Below are positions 62,149 through 64,000 of a stretch of 64,000 bases of DNA, piece after piece; position 1 is the first letter of the stretch; each line of letters opens with the position of its first letter. Origin of the DNA: Planococcus donghaensis (GTDB lineage Bacteria > Bacillota > Bacilli > Bacillales_A > Planococcaceae); assembly GCF_001687665.2 (NCBI RefSeq), contig NZ_CP016543.2, positions 2,356,001 to 2,420,000 on the forward strand. Reading direction: 5' to 3'. The notes under the pieces are model-generated. The model had not been told where the DNA came from and did no database searches. It saw only the letters and a program-made list of their open reading frames with translations. The translations under genes were made by a program, and so were the position numbers.

Positions 62149-63314
62149 TCAAAGAATTTGGAATTTCCATCTACCTCTTTCTGTTTAAAGTCCTGTTTGC
62201 CCTGTTCAAACTATTCCCGCTAAAAAACAAAACGGTCTTTCTTTCTTCTTTTGGTGATAATGCATTTTTTATTGCGAATGAGCTATCACAATCACAGAAA
62301 CACCAAATGATTTTTATCAACCAAGCCAAATGCAAACTCGATTTCACTACCATTCCAACAGACAATAAAAAAATCTATAGCTTTGAAACATCCAATATTT
62401 TAGATACTTTTTTATCCATCTATCATTTGGCCACTTCAAAATATGTGTTTGTAGATAATTATGCCGGTGTTCTTTCCGTCATTAAATTTCGACAGGAAGT
62501 AAAATGCATACAATTATGGCATGCAGCTGGCGCTATTAAGAAATTCGGCTGGAGCGATCCTGAAACTTCGGCAAGAAGTGAACGAGCAAAGTTGAGATTT
62601 CAACAAGTGTATGATCGTTTCCAGTACATTCCTGTAGGTTCTCAACAGATGGCAGATATTTTTTCTGAATCTTTCCATGTGGATCAAAGTCACTTTATCC
62701 ATACTGGCGTTCCACAAACAGATTTTTACTTTGATCCTGTCGCTAAAGAACAAGCACATACTAGATTGCAAAACTTTTACCCTGCCATTACTGGCAAAAA
62801 AGTTGTGTTGTATGCTCCTACTTTCCGTAAAAATTCGCTGAATAGTATGGAGCTCCAGTTGAATGTAGAAGAGCTTCTAGAAAGGTTAGACGAGCAGTAC
62901 GTAGTATTGATTCGCCTTCACCCTTCTGTTCACGAGGTCACCAACTTTACTGAGCACCCACGTGTTTTGTTAGTAACTGATTACCCACACCTTAGCGAAT
63001 TGCTTATTATTAGTGATATTTTAATTACAGATTATTCATCTATCCCGGTGGAATTTTCATTACTTGAGAAAAAAATGATTTTCTTCACATATGACCTTGA
63101 AGAGTATGGGAAAACGCAAGGCATATGGGCGGAAAATAGTCTATACTTCCCCGGTCCAATTGTAAAGACCACAAGCGAAGTACTTGATCACATTTTAGAT
63201 CCGTCAATTGACTATGAAAAAATCGATCAATTCCGCAAGCATTGGAATACGTATTCGACAGGTACGAGCACTTCTCAACTAATTACCGTAATTTACGACC
63301 CCAATGACCTATAA
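62145..63314 (+). CDS. tagB: Teichoic acid glycerol-phosphate primase TagB
   Basis: This 389-residue CDP-glycerol glycerophosphotransferase has an N-terminal amphipathic or membrane-associated helix (ISIYLFLFKVLFALFKLFPL). Visible are CIQLWHAAGAIKKFGW, VLYAPTFRKNSLN, and SDILITDYSSIPVEFSLL. The LWHAAGAIKKFGW form is typical of TagB, which adds the first glycerol phosphate to the lipid-linked disaccharide. It is coupled to tagD by an ATGA overlap. Confidence 0.92.
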   Translation: MIKEFGISIYLFLFKVLFALFKLFPLKNKTVFLSSFGDNAFFIANELSQSQKHQMIFINQAKCKLDFTTIPTDNKKIYSFETSNILDTFLSIYHLATSKYVFVDNYAGVLSVIKFRQEVKCIQLWHAAGAIKKFGWSDPETSARSERAKLRFQQVYDRFQYIPVGSQQMADIFSESFHVDQSHFIHTGVPQTDFYFDPVAKEQAHTRLQNFYPAITGKKVVLYAPTFRKNSLNSMELQLNVEELLERLDEQYVVLIRLHPSVHEVTNFTEHPRVLLVTDYPHLSELLIISDILITDYSSIPVEFSLLEKKMIFFTYDLEEYGKTQGIWAENSLYFPGPIVKTTSEVLDHILDPSIDYEKIDQFRKHWNTYSTGTSTSQLITVIYDPNDL

Positions 63315-63320
63315 TTCAAT

Positions 63321-63357
63321 TACCAGCAGTTCCTTAGATGGGATTGCTGGTTTTTTA
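63321..63357 (+). terminator. Terminator after tagD-tagB
   Basis: ACCAGCAGTTCC and GGGATTGCTGGT pair with G-U pairs around a 6-nt loop and are followed by TTTTTT. Confidence 0.85.
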
Positions 63358-63551
63358 TTTTAAACTAAGTCGTTCATTTAAATTAATGTAAATTCACTAT
63401 ATTATTTCAAAATATTCAGTCATTAATAAGGCGAATCGACTAATTTTGTGGTATATTAAAAGTATAAAACTCACATTTCCCCTCCATATTGCCCCCTCTC
63501 CTATACATACGCTGACGCAATTTCAGCGCACTAACCAAAGGGGTGAGAAAG

Positions 63552-64000
63552 GTGCTTTCTTCAAAATGGGTAAAAGTCACAGCAGCGTTGCTTCTAATCT
63601 TATTTACCGTTTTTTCTTTCTCTAGTCAGTCACAAGCAGCAAGTTCCACATATATCTCAAAAGGCAATACAACGAGTAAAGTGGTTGCTCTTACGTTTGA
63701 TGATGGTTCAGACGGTACTAACATTAACAAAATTTTAGATGTCTTGTCTGCCAACAAAGTAGATGCTACGTTTTTTTTAACAGGGTCTGGCGCGAAAAAC
63801 CATCCTTCATGGATCAAAAATATTTCAGCTAAAGGTCACCAACTTGGCAACCACTCTTATTCACATCCTGACTTCACAAAACTGTCAGCTGCCAAAATCA
63901 AAAGTGAGCTTGATACGACAGAAGCAACGATTAAAGACATTACTGGACAAACAACCAAACCAATTTTCAGAGCTCCATTTGGGGCATCTAATTCAGCTGT
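63552..64000 (+). CDS. Polysaccharide deacetylase, secreted (3' part outside window)
   Basis: This is the N-terminal ~149 residues. A Sec signal peptide (VTAALLLILFTVFSFSSQSQA, cleavage after SQA) comes first. Then follow NodB motifs: TFDDG (Asp-Asp), HSYSHPD (HxxxH metal site) and RAPFG. The enzyme removes acetyl groups from cell-wall or surface glycans. The GTG at 63552 lies 8 bp after AAAGGGG; a GTG three codons upstream abuts the site. It runs off the right edge. Confidence 0.9.
   Translation, partial: MLSSKWVKVTAALLLILFTVFSFSSQSQAASSTYISKGNTTSKVVALTFDDGSDGTNINKILDVLSANKVDATFFLTGSGAKNHPSWIKNISAKGHQLGNHSYSHPDFTKLSAAKIKSELDTTEATIKDITGQTTKPIFRAPFGASNSA

Overview
The window looks like chromosome from a Planococcaceae member (Planococcus/Planomicrobium-like, Bacillota). 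The support is low-to-moderate GC content, strong AGGAGG-type ribosome sites with frequent GTG/TTG starts, a SAM-I riboswitch ahead of a metIC-like pair, a ComK homologue, TagBDGH-type teichoic acid genes, an SwrC-type RND pump, and dispersed intergenic repeats typical of Bacillaceae/Planococcaceae. No tRNA, rRNA, prophage, transposase or CRISPR array was seen. Genus assignment is inference.

Layout. 0-3 kb: M20 amidohydrolases plus a permease on the minus strand. 3.2-9.5 kb: a succinate-semialdehyde-type dehydrogenase, then hom-thrC-thrB (minus) divergent from an aspartokinase (plus), forming an aspartate-to-threonine block. 9.5-17 kb: a cupin with no normal start codon, an aminotransferase, a FadR-type regulator with a DctPQM TRAP transporter, and a divergent GlcD-like oxidase; the shared gap has a clear operator palindrome. 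16.4-19 kb: a LytTR regulator divergent from malate synthase and a YhfH-like zinc-ribbon peptide. 19-26.3 kb: small lipoproteins and hypotheticals, a HAD phosphatase, pyrrolidone-carboxylate peptidase, a polar amino acid ABC transporter and an LLM flavin monooxygenase. 26.4-33.1 kb: a tandem structured repeat, an S-box-controlled metI-metC pair, and a Fur-box-controlled iron(III) ABC transporter. 33.1-35 kb: repeat element A and a malic enzyme.

35-47 kb is the most accessory-looking stretch. It holds a five-gene minus-strand block (Wzz/YveK-like protein, CpsD-type tyrosine kinase, CapD-like protein, an unknown protein, a nucleotide-sugar dehydrogenase) with no glycosyltransferase, polymerase or flippase. 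Both sugar-nucleotide 'enzymes' have lost catalytic residues. Immediately upstream are an OmpR-type regulator, a 1096-residue hybrid kinase whose first HisKA domain lacks its histidine, and a multi-PAS diguanylate cyclase. An 11-bp-spaced direct repeat precedes the block.

47-64 kb: an NRDE protein, a GNAT, UvsE, repeat element B, a KinB-like kinase, a small sigma factor divergent from ComK, a GyrI-like protein, a TetR-SwrC pair, a 6 x 21 bp repeat array, a DUF1028 protein, repeat element C, a teichoic acid export and priming cluster (TagH, TagG, a CDP-glycerol transferase, TagD, TagB), and the start of a polysaccharide deacetylase.

The strongest unexplained signal is the set of three elements at 33.2, 49.3 and 58.1 kb. 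Each lies between two direct copies of a locus-specific terminator hairpin and has terminal inverted repeats related to CAGACTGTAGACAAAG. Two of them carry head-to-head copies of one structured module whose closing stems differ in sequence between loci but still pair. The outer hairpin copies keep T-tracts and the inner sides do not. This suggests mobile, structured elements that insert into terminators and become part of the 3' UTR of the neighbouring gene. The sequence pattern is directly visible; the mechanism and function are inference.
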